The notes beneath the pieces were generated by a model, which had not been told where the DNA came from, made no database searches, and saw nothing but the letters and a program-made list of their open reading frames with translations. The position numbers and the translations under genes were made by a program. 64,000 bases of DNA from assembly GCF_947241705.1 (NCBI RefSeq), contig NC_079265.1, positions 186,001 to 250,000 on the forward strand. Direction: 5' to 3'. Below, in pieces: positions 27,895-38,782 of this stretch (the stretch's first letter is position 1; every line of letters starts with the position of its first letter). This DNA is from Saccharomyces mikatae IFO 1815 (Eukaryota > Ascomycota > Saccharomycetes > Saccharomycetales > Saccharomycetaceae).

Positions 27895-29615
27895 TTATTC
27901 ATCATTTACTACTGAATCGTCACACATAGTTATATACATATCTTTATATTTATCTATGTATCCATCTTAATAGCTACTGCTCTACTTGATAAAAGCGTCT
28001 TTCTTATAGCTTTTATTTATGAAACGTGACACAATTATCTCGACGCAATTTCTCTGAAATTATATTTCTTCTTTGCTATGGACTTCTTTGTGATTGTTTT
28101 TTCTTGGCGGTTACTTTGCTAGTTAAGTAACCTACCTGTTCAGATGATTGAAAAAGAAAACACCTGATATCTAACTCCCTTACCCGCATGAAGATTGTGA
28201 TCATTTTGTGCATTTATTCGTATAAGCTGCCTATTTTGTGCAGAAAGTACGCTATGGCAAAAGCAAATGGTATTAGCAATGAAACAAGTAAGAGTCCAGC
28301 CTATGGAAAACTAACGTATGTAAATGAATTTAAAAGACAGCAACGTTAGACCCGTTAATTTTCCAAAAAACCCTATTATGCATATGAAGAAATCGCCAGA
28401 GGAAGCTTTCGGTGAAGAGTCGCTCGCACAGTAAGGATCCCTGGAGCCAATGACAACACACACCGAACTCAATGAAAAATCTGGCCTATATGCAAGGAAG
28501 GAGGGTTTACCAAAATGCATTCTTTTCGTAAGAAAATGGTGCATATTTAGAGTCGTTAAAAGACACCACCCCCAATTCTTCTTCTCTAAACGATGTTCTT
28601 GTCCTTACTTTGTTTTGGTTTTTGATGTTCGTTTGAGGCCTCTCGTGGAAAATTGAGATCGTCGAATGCCACGCGAGGGAAGGGAAATAAGGTTTTTAGG
28701 CACTGAAACAATAGACCAGAAGTAAGCGGGAATCGAAATACGAGACTGGCATGCTCACGTTTTCAATAAAGTTACAATATCCAAGTACAAAAGAAATTAA
28801 TCTGCCAAAAAAGGACGAGTTTAACAACGCAAACATAATTGAAGAATGCCGATTTACTCATTTTCATATAGTGAGATATCATATGAGTTTTTTTCATCAC
28901 TTTGCCGTTTTTCTTGCGCGGAGTTCATGAAGTTTTAACGAGGTGAAATGCCGGATAGATAATCAGGCACGTAGGCACTCTCGTATATGCATGTTGTTGA
29001 AACTCTGTTACGCTGAACTACCAATCACACAGATAGAGGTCACAGAGGAAAGGTTGCGTCCCTATGGAGGGTCGATCTCTTCGTTTGGCATTGCTTGGCT
29101 GGAGACATTGCGCTTCTTCGCTTATATCCGCTTCTTGACGCTCTAGCTCGTTCATTTAGATACCTTTAGTCTTCCACATTTTCTGGCTTTTTTCTTGTGC
29201 GCAACTCGAGTACATGTAATCATGTACACAGAATGCACTGTAGGGTGAAGTACCTCTGAGCTTGTCGTTTGCTTTAATGCCAAACTTTCTGGTGATCATT
29301 TTAACCACCTCCTTTTCCTTCAGGAAACCTTATTATTGTTCTTAGATAATAACTGAAAGTATATAAGGAACCTCTATTTTGTTATTGCACGGCTATATAC
29401 ATCTGAGAGGCTTTGTATAAAAGGTGGCTACCCTATTGATAAACTTGTGTCTATAAGTCATCTCATCGCCCTTTTGTTGGAAGAGGGAAAAGGGAAGCAC
29501 ACATTGATTAAAACATCTTATTCGCTACTTTTCAAGAGTTAGGAAAGTCAACCGCTAGCACTTCGATAGGATTGTTGAGTTCTCGAGAAGTTAAAAACAT
29601 AGCGGCATCTTTGAA
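27895..29615. other. Long intergenic region between IME2 and SET4
   Basis: 1.7 kb, one of the longest gaps here. It holds the IME2 3' end and presumably a long SET4 promoter. Frames of up to 77 codons on both strands (for example 28311-28544 and 28450-28656, which overlap in opposite directions) do not look like proteins. I recognise no RNA gene, LTR or repeat. Confidence 0.55.
29335..29424 (+). promoter_or_regulatory. SET4 promoter: Rox1-like site and TATA box
   Basis: ATTGTTCT at 29335-29342 matches the core of the Rox1 site (YYYATTGTTCTC), about 275 bp before SET4. TATAAAAG at 29417-29424 is a good TATA box. A TCGTATA, the sterol-response element bound by Upc2, occurs farther up at 28981-28987. 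SET4 is known to be induced in hypoxia, so these sites make sense, but single short matches can arise by chance. Confidence 0.45.
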
Positions 29616-31313
29616 ATGACTTCACCAGAAACCCTGCCTACACGTCACACTAGGAAAGGAAGGTCATGTTCAACTACAGATAAAATTATATCGCGGTCGT
29701 CGTCGTACTCATCCAATAGTTCAATGTCGAAAGACTACAGCGATCATACACCCTTGTCTATAAGCAGTGCAGCTTCGGAACCATTGGCTTCGCCCCAGTT
29801 CATGCCTATAAGGACTTTTAACCCAATAGCTACGGCCGGCCCAACACCTATGCATTTGTTTCAGAACGAGAGGGGCATTTTCAATCATCATTCTTCGTCG
29901 AGCTCATCAAAAGCTATATCATCAAATAAAAGAGGTATAGCAGCAGCCGTAGCCCTGGCAACGGCCGCAACAATACCATTTCCTTTAAAGAGAAAAAGTC
30001 AAGATGGAAGCTCTAAAGCTCCGGTAGCTGGTTGCGAACCAACGGAACAGAAAAAAATAGCACTTTCCATGAATTCACAAAGTAACAAACCTAGAAATAG
30101 TTGCATATGTGGTTCGGATGATTCTAAGGATGAGTTATTTATACAATGTAACAAGTGTAAAACATGGCAGCATAAACTGTGTTACTCTTTTAAGAAATCA
30201 GATCCGATAAAAAGAGATTTTGTTTGTAAAAGATGCGACAGTAAAACAGAATTACAGGCTAATCAGGCAAAACCGATGATATTCGCTAGGAAAATGAGGG
30301 ATGAGCGACTATTTCAATTTTCATCTATCGTGACAACCTCGGCTTTGAAGGCAGACCAACAGCAACAGTCAATAAAGGGCCCAACGGAACAGCCCAAGAA
30401 ACGCCAACTTCATTATACCAACTCAGTAACACTACCCTCTGAGGATAGCATTAATACACGAAAAAAACTGAAGCATGAAAAGCCGGTAGCACCAGGCCAC
30501 TTTTTGAAGCCACTGCTGAATGAAGTAAGTTCGTCCCACGGGATCGAATTCAAACCTATAACAACATCTGAATATAAAGATAAATATGTCAAGATGTTTA
30601 TTGATAACCATTACGATGATGACTGGGTCGTGTGTTCCAATTGGGAAGGCTCAAGGTCAATTGATATACAGGTTAGAAAATTGTCAAACGGAAAAGATTT
30701 GGCTGTATTCATTTCAAACTCTTGCCTTAAGGGTGAGCTAATTCAAGAATACTTGGGCATAATTGACTTCCAAAAAAATTATCAGACGAATGCAAGTAAC
30801 GATTATCGCTCAATGGGAACTACAAAACCAAGAGTACTATTCCATCCACATTGGCCTTTGTTTATAGACTCTCGAGAAGTGGGCGGATTAACAAGATATA
30901 TAAGACGGAGTTGTGATCCTAACGTGGAATTAATTACGATAAGACCACCCAACGAAAAACCGGGGGCAGATAAAGATTGCAGAGTCAAATTCGTCTTGAG
31001 GGCTATAAGAGATATTAAGGAAGGTGAAGAGATAAGCCTTGAATGGCAATGGGATTTGAGGAATCCTATTTGGGAGATAATAAATGCATCCAAGGATTTG
31101 GATACCCTACCGGATCTTGACAAGTTCTGGTTGATGGGATCAATAAAGACTATTTTAACAAATTGTGATTGCGCATGTGGGTATTTGGATCATAACTGCC
31201 CCATAACTAAAATCAAGAACTTCTCTGAGGAATTCATGAGGAATACAAAAAAATCTTTATCTAATAAATCTTACTTCAATACGATAATGCACAATTTCAA
31301 GCCACAAATATAA
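29616..31313 (+). CDS. SET4: Set4, PHD-finger and SET-domain protein
   Basis: Chromatin-associated stress and hypoxia regulator, a paralogue of the Set3 complex subunit Set3. The 565 residues (560 in S. cerevisiae) include a PHD finger at about 163-207 (CICG, CNKCKTWQHKLCY, CKRC: Cys4-His-Cys3) and a SET domain at about 345-480. The SET core reads RYIRRSCDPNVELI and GEEISLEWQWD, where active methyltransferases have an NHSCxPN-type motif and a catalytic Tyr. This fits the view that Set3/Set4-type domains lack classical activity. The first 130 residues are Ser-rich and low in complexity, with an Ala run near 110-118. The start MTSPETLPTR is the first ATG. It stands alone between two long gaps. 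Confidence 0.95.
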   Translation: MTSPETLPTRHTRKGRSCSTTDKIISRSSSYSSNSSMSKDYSDHTPLSISSAASEPLASPQFMPIRTFNPIATAGPTPMHLFQNERGIFNHHSSSSSSKAISSNKRGIAAAVALATAATIPFPLKRKSQDGSSKAPVAGCEPTEQKKIALSMNSQSNKPRNSCICGSDDSKDELFIQCNKCKTWQHKLCYSFKKSDPIKRDFVCKRCDSKTELQANQAKPMIFARKMRDERLFQFSSIVTTSALKADQQQQSIKGPTEQPKKRQLHYTNSVTLPSEDSINTRKKLKHEKPVAPGHFLKPLLNEVSSSHGIEFKPITTSEYKDKYVKMFIDNHYDDDWVVCSNWEGSRSIDIQVRKLSNGKDLAVFISNSCLKGELIQEYLGIIDFQKNYQTNASNDYRSMGTTKPRVLFHPHWPLFIDSREVGGLTRYIRRSCDPNVELITIRPPNEKPGADKDCRVKFVLRAIRDIKEGEEISLEWQWDLRNPIWEIINASKDLDTLPDLDKFWLMGSIKTILTNCDCACGYLDHNCPITKIKNFSEEFMRNTKKSLSNKSYFNTIMHNFKPQI

Positions 31314-31868
31314 TTTCAAAAATATTGATAGTCATGACAAAATCGCGAAATCTTGCTTTTGTCGTCATAGTTTTTCCTCCTAAATTTCAATTTTAGTTTA
31401 TTTTATTCTGGTCCTTCTTTTTTTTATTTTGATCTTAATGTCGAAAGCATGGAACAACTTTTTTGATGCTTTGCCATGTTGTAACTATAGAGGATAATTC
31501 ATACTTTATTTGGAAATTACAAAATCATGTTTATAGTAATTAATTAAAAGGATCCTTCGCAACATTTAAATCTACGCTACTCCCTCTTTTGACAAACTAC
31601 GTCATGTTGATCAATCATATAGGATTTATCAATAAATTTCTTGGCTCCGTCGAGTTGAATTATTATTCATTAAATGACAATCATGAATTTTTTATAATAC
31701 TTGTATATTTCATGCGAACGATTATCATTTTTCACGTAGCAATTTTTCGAAACTCCAAGTTACAATTCATTTGCTTGTGATTTCCGCATTTCAGCTCGAC
31801 ATCAAAAAAGTGACGAGAACTTCATGAGTTAGTTATAAGAGAACCATAAACTTGCTGAATATAAAAAC
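31314..31868. other. Intergenic region between SET4 and PAM16
   Basis: 555 bp, A+T-rich, holding the SET4 3' end and the PAM16 promoter. A 63-codon frame at 31589-31780 is not convincing. Nothing else is recognised. Confidence 0.6.
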
Positions 31869-32318
31869 ATGGCTCACAGGGCTTTCATACAGGTTATAAT
31901 TACCGGAACTCAAGTTTTCGGAAAAGCATTCGCTGAGGCGTATAGACAAGCGGCTTCGCAATCAGTGAAACAAGGTGCTACTAATGCATCAAGAAGGGGA
32001 ACAGGAAAAGGTGAATATGGAGGTATTACATTAGATGAAAGTTGTAAAATTCTGAATATTGAGGAAGCCAAGGGAGATTTAAACATGGACAAAATCAATA
32101 ACAGATTCAAGTACTTATTTGAAGTCAATGACAAGGAAAAAGGTGGGAGTTTTTATTTACAGAGCAAAGTTTATCGAGCAGCAGAACGATTGAAATGGGA
32201 ACTGGCTCAAAGAGAAAAAAATGTGAAGACAAAAGCAGGGGATACTTCAACGGCAAAAGCTCCTCCTAATTCAACGAATTCCTCTGGTGCTGACAATAGT
32301 GCAAGCCCCAACCAATAA
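31869..32318 (+). CDS. PAM16: Pam16/Tim16, J-like subunit of the TIM23 import motor
   Basis: Inner-membrane-associated partner of the J-protein Pam18; it tethers Pam18 to TIM23 and damps its stimulation of Ssc1 during import into the matrix. The 149 residues match S. cerevisiae length. The N-terminal 30 residues (AHRAFIQVIITGTQVFGKAF) form the hydrophobic helix and targeting region. The J-like domain covers about 54-112 (GGITLDESCKILNI to AERLKWEL). Where true J proteins have HPD, this has DKE at residues 88-90, the hallmark of Pam16. The tail after 120 is Thr/Ser/Asn-rich and variable. The ATG at 31869 is the first in the frame. Confidence 0.97.
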   Translation: MAHRAFIQVIITGTQVFGKAFAEAYRQAASQSVKQGATNASRRGTGKGEYGGITLDESCKILNIEEAKGDLNMDKINNRFKYLFEVNDKEKGGSFYLQSKVYRAAERLKWELAQREKNVKTKAGDTSTAKAPPNSTNSSGADNSASPNQ

Positions 32319-33544
32319 AGAAGATTTTTTTCATCGTAATACCATAAGTGTTTTTCAAACACGTACCGTGCATATATTTGCCCTAGTTGGTTACTTCCTG
32401 TACTTTAGGAGTTTTCAAATTACTACTCTTGTATTTAGTTAATATTAGTATATGTGCTATAGTAAATATACTCGGATGTCATCTCTATGGACGCACTCTT
32501 TGGATGAAAATAAGAAAGTTTGTGCTACACTGGAGCTAACGTCGCGTTGCAGAATTAGCAAGTGTCAAGACATGTTCACCTATGTAAACTTTCGAAAGTT
32601 GAAAACAATATAAAAATATAAACTGTCTTATCATGAAGAAGAGTCGCCTAAGATTTTAAACTCACAAATTGCTTTACACAATCCTCTAAAAACGCGAACC
32701 TTTCCCTAACTTTTGATTAGAGAACTCCTTCAGAATAATATTTGATCTAAGAAACCGGAAACGAAATGAAAAATGTAGCTACTTTGTTTAGGAGTAGTCA
32801 AAATTCATTCAGCTATGGGTTATGATGAAATGATTTAAATTATTCTCGTTCCAGTATTAACTTATTATGTGATACGGATTCAAAAGAGCAAGCCCCTCAT
32901 CATTCGTACCCATAACATGAAGAACAAAAATAATTCAATCTTTAGGTTTCTATGGTATAATGAAATTAATATTATCTAAAGATAGTATTAACCACTACTG
33001 ATGTTGGTCTTTTGAAAAAAAACCAAAGAATAAAACTAATTTTAGAATAAAGTAATACTGAGAAAAGAAGTTGTTAACTATCTTGCAGTACTAGCACTAT
33101 TTATACTTTTCAATTTGGGTCGCCAAAGAAGAGAAAAATTTTTTTGATGTTTGGTAACCCGGCTTATAATAGAGAAGCAAATGAACAAGTAGGGTTCTAG
33201 TGAGGAGTAGAAATGTGTCGTTCGATCTGAAGTAACCAAGCACAGCTTGTGCAATTAGCATCCAGTTTAGAAATTCAATGGAGTTCATAGAAGAAACAAT
33301 TTGTAAAATTCTTAGGGAGCGTATATTTGTTAGTAAATTTATAGTTTTTAGTGAGAGTGAATAAACTTAATTAACAACTAAAATGTAAATAAACATAAAT
33401 ATTTGACGAAGAAGCAGAATATGAATAATATGAAAAAAAAATGAGGAAACCTTAGCAAAGAATAAACAATAAAAACGAAAATGAAGCACCACAGTCAACG
33501 TAAAAATACAATTTATATCCCACTCTTATCAGAAAAAATGTAAG
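32319..33544. other. Convergent intergenic region between PAM16 and GSM1; expected site of snoRNA SNR37
   Basis: 1.2 kb without a protein gene. In S. cerevisiae the H/ACA snoRNA gene SNR37 lies in this interval, so its orthologue should be here, but I cannot set its ends. Hints on the plus strand: an H-box-like AGAGAA at 32719-32724, then CTTCA (32728-32732) able to pair with TGAAG (32918-32922), and ACAAAA at 32924-32929. A TATA-like TATAAAAATATA is at 32610-32620. The minus strand cannot be excluded. Two ARS core matches near 33390 are listed separately. Confidence 0.45.
33380..33400 (-). other. Candidate replication origin: two adjoining ARS core matches
   Basis: On the minus strand ATTTATGTTTA (33390-33400) and ATTTACATTTT (33380-33390) both match WTTTAYRTTTW at 11 of 11 positions and share one base. 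They lie between two convergent genes in A+T-rich sequence, a usual setting for yeast origins. A core match alone does not prove activity. Confidence 0.4.
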
Positions 33545-35401
33545 TTAGTCCATATCGAAAATTGGTAAAAATTGACCCATCACGAGAATTGGGATATTGA
33601 AAGAGTCTCTTTTTACTGTCCAACAACAAGCACACTTCAAATAGAGCCCGTTACTTAATAATAAATTAGATTTAGTAAACACGGCATTTCCATCAGTAGT
33701 AAAAGAAAAACCCTCTGTAATCTTGGATGAGGCTGAAGATGATGCATTTAGCATCAATATTTTCTTCCTTTTATTGATATCATTATAACCAAAAGCCAGT
33801 AACTCGTTAAAAATCTGAAAATAATTTGAAACACTTTCGTGATCCAGAAATTCAAAAATAAATGAGGTCCGGTCTAGTATTAGGTTCTTATTAAACCCCG
33901 TTAAAGAGTAGAATTCATTGCTAGCAAAACAAACTTCTCCTGATCTCCTCCAGATACATATTGGTGTGCAGCTCACTAGTTTTGCCATGTTTTCCAAATC
34001 TAGTAAAGCCCTTTGTAACGTGATCTCCTGTAACAACAAATCTTCTTCGATCATATTGGATGTTAACGAAATGAAAATTGGAGCATACCGTTCTAATATA
34101 GATCGTATTATAACTTCCAAATCATGTCTTAAATCACGTTTTTGATTATCATTTTCAACCTCTGATGAAGCAGACTGCTTGACTATAGCCTCTTCAAGAA
34201 ATTTTTTCCTTAGAGAAGTTAGCAGTTTAGCGTATGCCGACTTGTAATTATGAGGTTTTATCAAACATTTATTGTCATATAGGTCCTGAGGAGTCTTTAC
34301 TAGTTCTCGAAATTTTGAAGGTGATATAAAGTCACTATCATGCTTTTCAAAATCTGAATCGGAACGACAAGTACTTTCTCGTTCTTCTTCCATTTTTTCG
34401 TTATTTGAAGAACTTGTATTGGTGTTTATGCCATGATTGGAATGCAGCATGTCCAATGAGATGTAGGGCCTAGACACAATTTCATCATATGGATTGAAAG
34501 TAGAAGTAGACTGGCCCATGGAGAACTCCTTTTCATTTTTTGCATTTTTTGACGCATTAAAAAGATTAGTTAAATGTAATGATGAATCCCCTTTCGTAGT
34601 TACACTAGGATTGGGGAATGCCGGTTCTTGAAGAGAAAATATCTGGGAGTTGTTAGGTAGGTAGGGCGTTGAAATATCTACAATGTTTTTCAATTTCATG
34701 TACTCGTCATTGCACCACATACTATCAAAGTGAATATTGGCTTCATCGTCTACATCTTCTTCACGCTCACTACCTGAGTTCAATCCAGGATGCACGGGCA
34801 TGTTTGCAGTGGTAACCAAACCGTTGGTAACTAGCGGCTTCTGCATGGCTTTATGTTGCTCTAAAAAGTGCGATTTTAGATTGAGAGTGCTCTTACGTAC
34901 GGTGGGTATGATAGGGTCGTTAATTAAGTGTACGTGTTGTGGAGTTGATATAATATGGGAGGAATCTTCCAAGGAGGGCCGAGGATTATTAGTATTAAAG
35001 TTCGTAATACGTGGGATAGACTCAGCACTCTGAATATTATCATTTATATTATACGTGTATTGAATATTTGTGCTATGGCTAGGTGTTACATTTGGTTTGT
35101 TTTCGTCTGAGGATAGAAAATCCCGCTGCAAATGTACACTGGATGGGGATACCGTCTTTGACGGCACACCGTCTATTGTGTGCCTTTTTACCACAATTGG
35201 TTGCGTTTGTGTCTCATGCTTCTCCAGCCGCTTTCTTGATTTCCTTTTCTTATCTCTACAGAACTTCCCAATATTTCTTTTTAAACAGTTTTGACATGGC
35301 CTCCCCACATCACACTGTATGTGTTTAGTATGACAGAACTCACAAGCTGTCTGAATAGACTTTCTTGTTTGTTTCAGCTCTGAAGGTAATTTTTTGGTCA
35401 T
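33545..35401 (-). CDS. GSM1: Gsm1, Zn2Cys6 transcription factor (glucose starvation modulator)
   Basis: Putative fungal zinc-cluster regulator linked to energy metabolism. The 618 residues equal S. cerevisiae Gsm1. The zinc cluster is at residues 20-48: Cys20-x2-Cys23-x6-Cys30-x5-Cys36-x2-Cys39-x8-Cys48 (CEFCHTKHIQCD, CQNCLKRN), followed by a basic linker KKRKSRKRLEK. The middle is long, Ser/Asn-rich and probably disordered. A PAS-like domain occupies about 470-610 (ASNEFYSLTGFNKNLIL, then FEFLDHESVSNYF), a layout shared with Ert1 and related regulators. It is divergent from MEF2 and convergent with PAM16 across a long gap. Confidence 0.94.
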   Translation of the reverse strand: MTKKLPSELKQTRKSIQTACEFCHTKHIQCDVGRPCQNCLKRNIGKFCRDKKRKSRKRLEKHETQTQPIVVKRHTIDGVPSKTVSPSSVHLQRDFLSSDENKPNVTPSHSTNIQYTYNINDNIQSAESIPRITNFNTNNPRPSLEDSSHIISTPQHVHLINDPIIPTVRKSTLNLKSHFLEQHKAMQKPLVTNGLVTTANMPVHPGLNSGSEREEDVDDEANIHFDSMWCNDEYMKLKNIVDISTPYLPNNSQIFSLQEPAFPNPSVTTKGDSSLHLTNLFNASKNAKNEKEFSMGQSTSTFNPYDEIVSRPYISLDMLHSNHGINTNTSSSNNEKMEEERESTCRSDSDFEKHDSDFISPSKFRELVKTPQDLYDNKCLIKPHNYKSAYAKLLTSLRKKFLEEAIVKQSASSEVENDNQKRDLRHDLEVIIRSILERYAPIFISLTSNMIEEDLLLQEITLQRALLDLENMAKLVSCTPICIWRRSGEVCFASNEFYSLTGFNKNLILDRTSFIFEFLDHESVSNYFQIFNELLAFGYNDINKRKKILMLNASSSASSKITEGFSFTTDGNAVFTKSNLLLSNGLYLKCACCWTVKRDSFNIPILVMGQFLPIFDMD

Positions 35402-35809
35402 GTATATATTATTCTTGTGTTCTGTGTTCTAGCTTCTTCTTTTCCCCTATATTGATAAGCTATAATACATTTAATCATTCGAGATATGACCTATCCATGT
35501 ATGCACTCGATGTTAACAGGGAAAATATTAGGTTCAGAGATTACCAACAAACGTTTTCGTACCGTTCACCTTAATCTTGACTCGTTTAAGCAGTCCAAGA
35601 TGACCAATAAGTCGCTTCAGCCTCTTGTTTAAAGACAACTTCTGACGCCTTCCCTTACTACAAGAAAAGAGCCAATCAGAAGGGAGAACGACGGCGGCGC
35701 GGGGGCTGGGCGGTTAAAAGAAGATAATGTGAGGTGGATCAACAAACCTTATGGTGGCAAAACAAGATGCAGACGTGTATAAGAGGGATAAAAAGAAGTG
35801 AGAAAGGCT
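35402..35809. other. Divergent promoter region between GSM1 and MEF2
   Basis: 408 bp. It contains a G/C-rich patch (35690-35712) and an exact PACE motif close to MEF2, listed separately. No gene is seen. Confidence 0.6.
35753..35761 (+). promoter_or_regulatory. PACE motif (Rpn4 site) upstream of MEF2
   Basis: GGTGGCAAA, a 9-of-9 match to the proteasome-associated control element bound by Rpn4, ends 48 bp before the MEF2 ATG. It may act on MEF2 or on the divergent GSM1. Binding is not shown by sequence alone. Confidence 0.5.
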
Positions 35810-38272
35810 ATGTGGAAATGGAGCGTGTACAGGTGGGCGAGTGCAAGGGTAAATTTTAGTGTTAACCAAAAGCGATTGAGTTTGGTCAGTGCCGGCAACA
35901 AACATTTATCGACGGTGAGAAGTTCGCTGTCGAAGGTAAGAAATATAGGAATTATTGCCCATATCGATGCAGGTAAAACTACCACGACGGAGAGAATGCT
36001 TTATTATGCGGGAATCTCGAAGCATATTGGGGACGTCGATACTGGTGATACGATGACTGATTTTTTAGAGCAGGAGAGGTCACGAGGAATCACTATTCAA
36101 AGCGCTGCAATCTCATTCCCTTGGAGAGATTCTTTTGCAATAAATCTTATTGATACACCTGGCCATATGGATTTCACGTTTGAGGTAATAAGGGCTTTGA
36201 AGGTTATCGATTCATGTGTAGTCATTTTGGATGCTGTCGCTGGCGTAGAGGCACAGACAGAAAAGGTTTGGAAGCAAAGTGAGTCGAAACCTAAAATTTG
36301 TTTTATTAACAAGATGGATCGAATGGGGGCTAGTTTTAATCACACAGTCAACGATCTGAGGAAGAAATTTATGCAAGGAACGATTATTAAACCAGTACTA
36401 GTAAATATTCCTTATTACAGGGAACAACCGGCTACCAACGATTATGTTTTCCAAGGTGTGATTGATGTTATAAATGGAAAACGGTTGAGCTGGAATTCGG
36501 AGAATCCTGACGAAATTATTGTGGACGATTTGGACGGCACTTATCTCGAACAATGCAATCGTTGTAAAGAATCGATGATAGAAACTTTATCCGAATTTGA
36601 TGAAGACCTGGTCCAGCACTTCCTCGAAGATGCGGAAGGTGATTACTCTAAGGTTTCTGCACAATCTTTGAATGCTTCGATAAGAAAACTTACCATGCAA
36701 AATAAGATCGTTCCTATTTTATGTGGAGCATCGTTCAAAAATATTGGTGTACAGCCTTTATTAGATGCTGTAGTTAATTATCTCCCTTCACCCATCGAGG
36801 CCGAGCCACCAGAGCTGAACGATAAAACTGTTCTAATGAAGTATGATCCTAAAGTTGGATGCCTAATAAACAACAACAAAAATCTTTGTATCGCTTTTGC
36901 GTTCAAAGTCATTACCGATTCCATCAGAGGCAAACAAATCTTCATTAGGATTTATTCAGGAACATTGAATAGTGGCAATACTGTTTACAATTCTTCTACT
37001 GGTGAAAAGTTTAAACTGGGTAAATTACTTGTACCTCATGCAGGAACATCCCAACCTGTAAATGTTTTAAGGGCGGGACAAATTGGATTGCTATCAGGAT
37101 CCACGGTTGAAAGTAACATATCCACAGGTGATACATTAATAACTCATTCATTGAAAAAGGATGGTTTGAAGTCGTTTAATAAGAAAAAGGAACTAACGTT
37201 AAAAATCAATTCCATCTTTATCCCCCCACCAGTTTTTGGTGTTTCCATTGAACCAAGGACTCTAAGCAACAAAAAGTCAATGGAGGACGCTTTGAACACA
37301 TTAATCACTGAAGATCCCAGCCTGTCAATTACTCAGAATGATGAGACAGGCCAAACGGTTTTGAATGGCATGGGCGAGTTGCACCTTGAAATTGCCAAAG
37401 AAAGATTAGTTAATGACTTGAAAGCAGATGTAGAATTTGGAAAATTGATGGTCTCTTACAAAGAAACAATTAATTCGGAAACTAACGTGGAATCTTACGA
37501 GAGCGATAATGGTTATAAATTCTCTCTATCCGTGTTGCCAAATACCAGCGCTATTCCCAACTGCGTTACATATCCTTTAGGAATCAACAAAAACTATTTA
37601 ATAATGGAAAAAAATGCCAGGTGGGATCAAGAATGGAAGCTTCAAGTTTCTTTAGAATCAATTTTAAACTCCATTATGGCAAGTTGCATTGTGGGACTAC
37701 AAAGAGGTGGAAAGTTGGCAAACTTTCCATTATACGGATGCTCTATCAAAATCAAGGGTGACTGGTCGGTGCCATTGGATATCGAAACCCCGCAAGAAAT
37801 TTTAAAAATTACTAGAAATCTAATTCTCAAAGCCCTGAGTGACTTACCACCTGATAAATACGCTCTTTTAGAACCTATTATGAGTCTGGATTTAGCTATT
37901 CCTCAATCAGATATGGGTTCGGTGTTACAAGATTTAACAGGAGCAAGGAAAGCTCAAATTCTTTCAGTCGAAGATGAATCAAGTCCGATACTCTCTGCTA
38001 TATCCTCTCCTAATTCTTCAGAGGGAAACGATAGGATTTACATCCCCCCTGATGTTATTTCAACTTTGCATGTAAGTAAAGATAAAAATCAAACACAAGA
38101 CGTTAGTTCTAATATAAAGAAAATTATAAAGGCAAAAGTGCCACTAAGAGAAATCACTGCGTATACCAATAAACTAAGAAGTCTATCACAGGGGAGAGGC
38201 GAGTTTAATATTGAATATTTTGATATGGAGAAAGCGACTAACGATCGTTTAGAGTCAATACTTCACGACTAA
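35810..38272 (+). CDS. MEF2: Mef2, mitochondrial ribosome-recycling EF-G
   Basis: Mitochondrial EF-G2-type GTPase that works with Rrf1 to split ribosomes after termination. I start at the ATG at 35810 ([15 protein letters not shown]), giving 820 residues (819 in S. cerevisiae); the frame to 35798 would need a GTG start. The first 40 residues are basic and fit a matrix targeting sequence. The GTPase domain shows AHIDAGKTT at 50-58, DTPGH at 115-119, and NKMD at 167-170. Domain IV/V motifs follow ([15 protein letters not shown] near 525; the EF-G C-terminal GRGEFNIEY). The protein differs from S. cerevisiae Mef2 at many positions as I recall it, one of the better signs of a different species. 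A PACE motif lies just upstream. Confidence 0.97.
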   Translation: MWKWSVYRWASARVNFSVNQKRLSLVSAGNKHLSTVRSSLSKVRNIGIIAHIDAGKTTTTERMLYYAGISKHIGDVDTGDTMTDFLEQERSRGITIQSAAISFPWRDSFAINLIDTPGHMDFTFEVIRALKVIDSCVVILDAVAGVEAQTEKVWKQSESKPKICFINKMDRMGASFNHTVNDLRKKFMQGTIIKPVLVNIPYYREQPATNDYVFQGVIDVINGKRLSWNSENPDEIIVDDLDGTYLEQCNRCKESMIETLSEFDEDLVQHFLEDAEGDYSKVSAQSLNASIRKLTMQNKIVPILCGASFKNIGVQPLLDAVVNYLPSPIEAEPPELNDKTVLMKYDPKVGCLINNNKNLCIAFAFKVITDSIRGKQIFIRIYSGTLNSGNTVYNSSTGEKFKLGKLLVPHAGTSQPVNVLRAGQIGLLSGSTVESNISTGDTLITHSLKKDGLKSFNKKKELTLKINSIFIPPPVFGVSIEPRTLSNKKSMEDALNTLITEDPSLSITQNDETGQTVLNGMGELHLEIAKERLVNDLKADVEFGKLMVSYKETINSETNVESYESDNGYKFSLSVLPNTSAIPNCVTYPLGINKNYLIMEKNARWDQEWKLQVSLESILNSIMASCIVGLQRGGKLANFPLYGCSIKIKGDWSVPLDIETPQEILKITRNLILKALSDLPPDKYALLEPIMSLDLAIPQSDMGSVLQDLTGARKAQILSVEDESSPILSAISSPNSSEGNDRIYIPPDVISTLHVSKDKNQTQDVSSNIKKIIKAKVPLREITAYTNKLRSLSQGRGEFNIEYFDMEKATNDRLESILHD

Positions 38273-38450
38273 TAACGGAAATATTAGATAAAATGCATTG
38301 TTATAACCCCATCGAAATTCTATTCACGATCGTAGAATGGCGTGACTGAATGCCTGTGTAATATTTGTATTATATTTGTATAATAATATGACTGTATTTA
38401 TTTCAGAATGCAGAGGAAAAACGGACCTTCTAATACAAAATCGTTCATAC

Positions 38451-38782
38451 TGAGATTTGGTTGAATTTTGAGATGATTGTTGGGATTCCATTGTTGATAA
38501 AGGCAATATTATTTGGTATATAGAATATACTAGAAGTTCTCCTCGAGAATACAGGAATCCAATAAATGGAACCCGTAGTTCTACATGATTCTGTATATGC
38601 TTTTATTGTCATTTTATATGTTGTCATTCATTATGCTATTACATTGTCAATCCTTGCGTTTCAGCTTCCACTAACTTCGATGACAGCTTCTCATAACCTA
38701 TTTATCTTCTAACACCGTATATGATAATGTACTAGTAGTATGACTACTAGTTGATAGACGATAGTTGATTTTTATTCCAACA
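38451..38782 (-). mobile_element. Delta solo LTR (Ty1/Ty2 family) near tRNA-Arg
   Basis: A 332-bp minus-strand delta: its 5' end TGTTGGAATAAA is at 38782 and its CA end at 38451. The flanks CATAC (38446-38450) and GATAC (38783-38787) agree at four of five bases, the likely remains of a target duplication. It lies about 90 bp upstream of tRNA-Arg, inside the usual Ty1 integration window. It is a solo LTR with no internal genes, moderately old and close in age to those at 7.7-8.4 kb. Confidence 0.9.

Noticed and set aside
28311-28656. Opposed 77- and 68-codon frames in the IME2-SET4 gap
   Set aside because: They overlap in opposite directions, have no motif or balanced composition, and no known gene lies here.
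35798-35809. Four-codon extension of MEF2
   Set aside because: It begins with GTG; the ATG at 35810 matches the known start.
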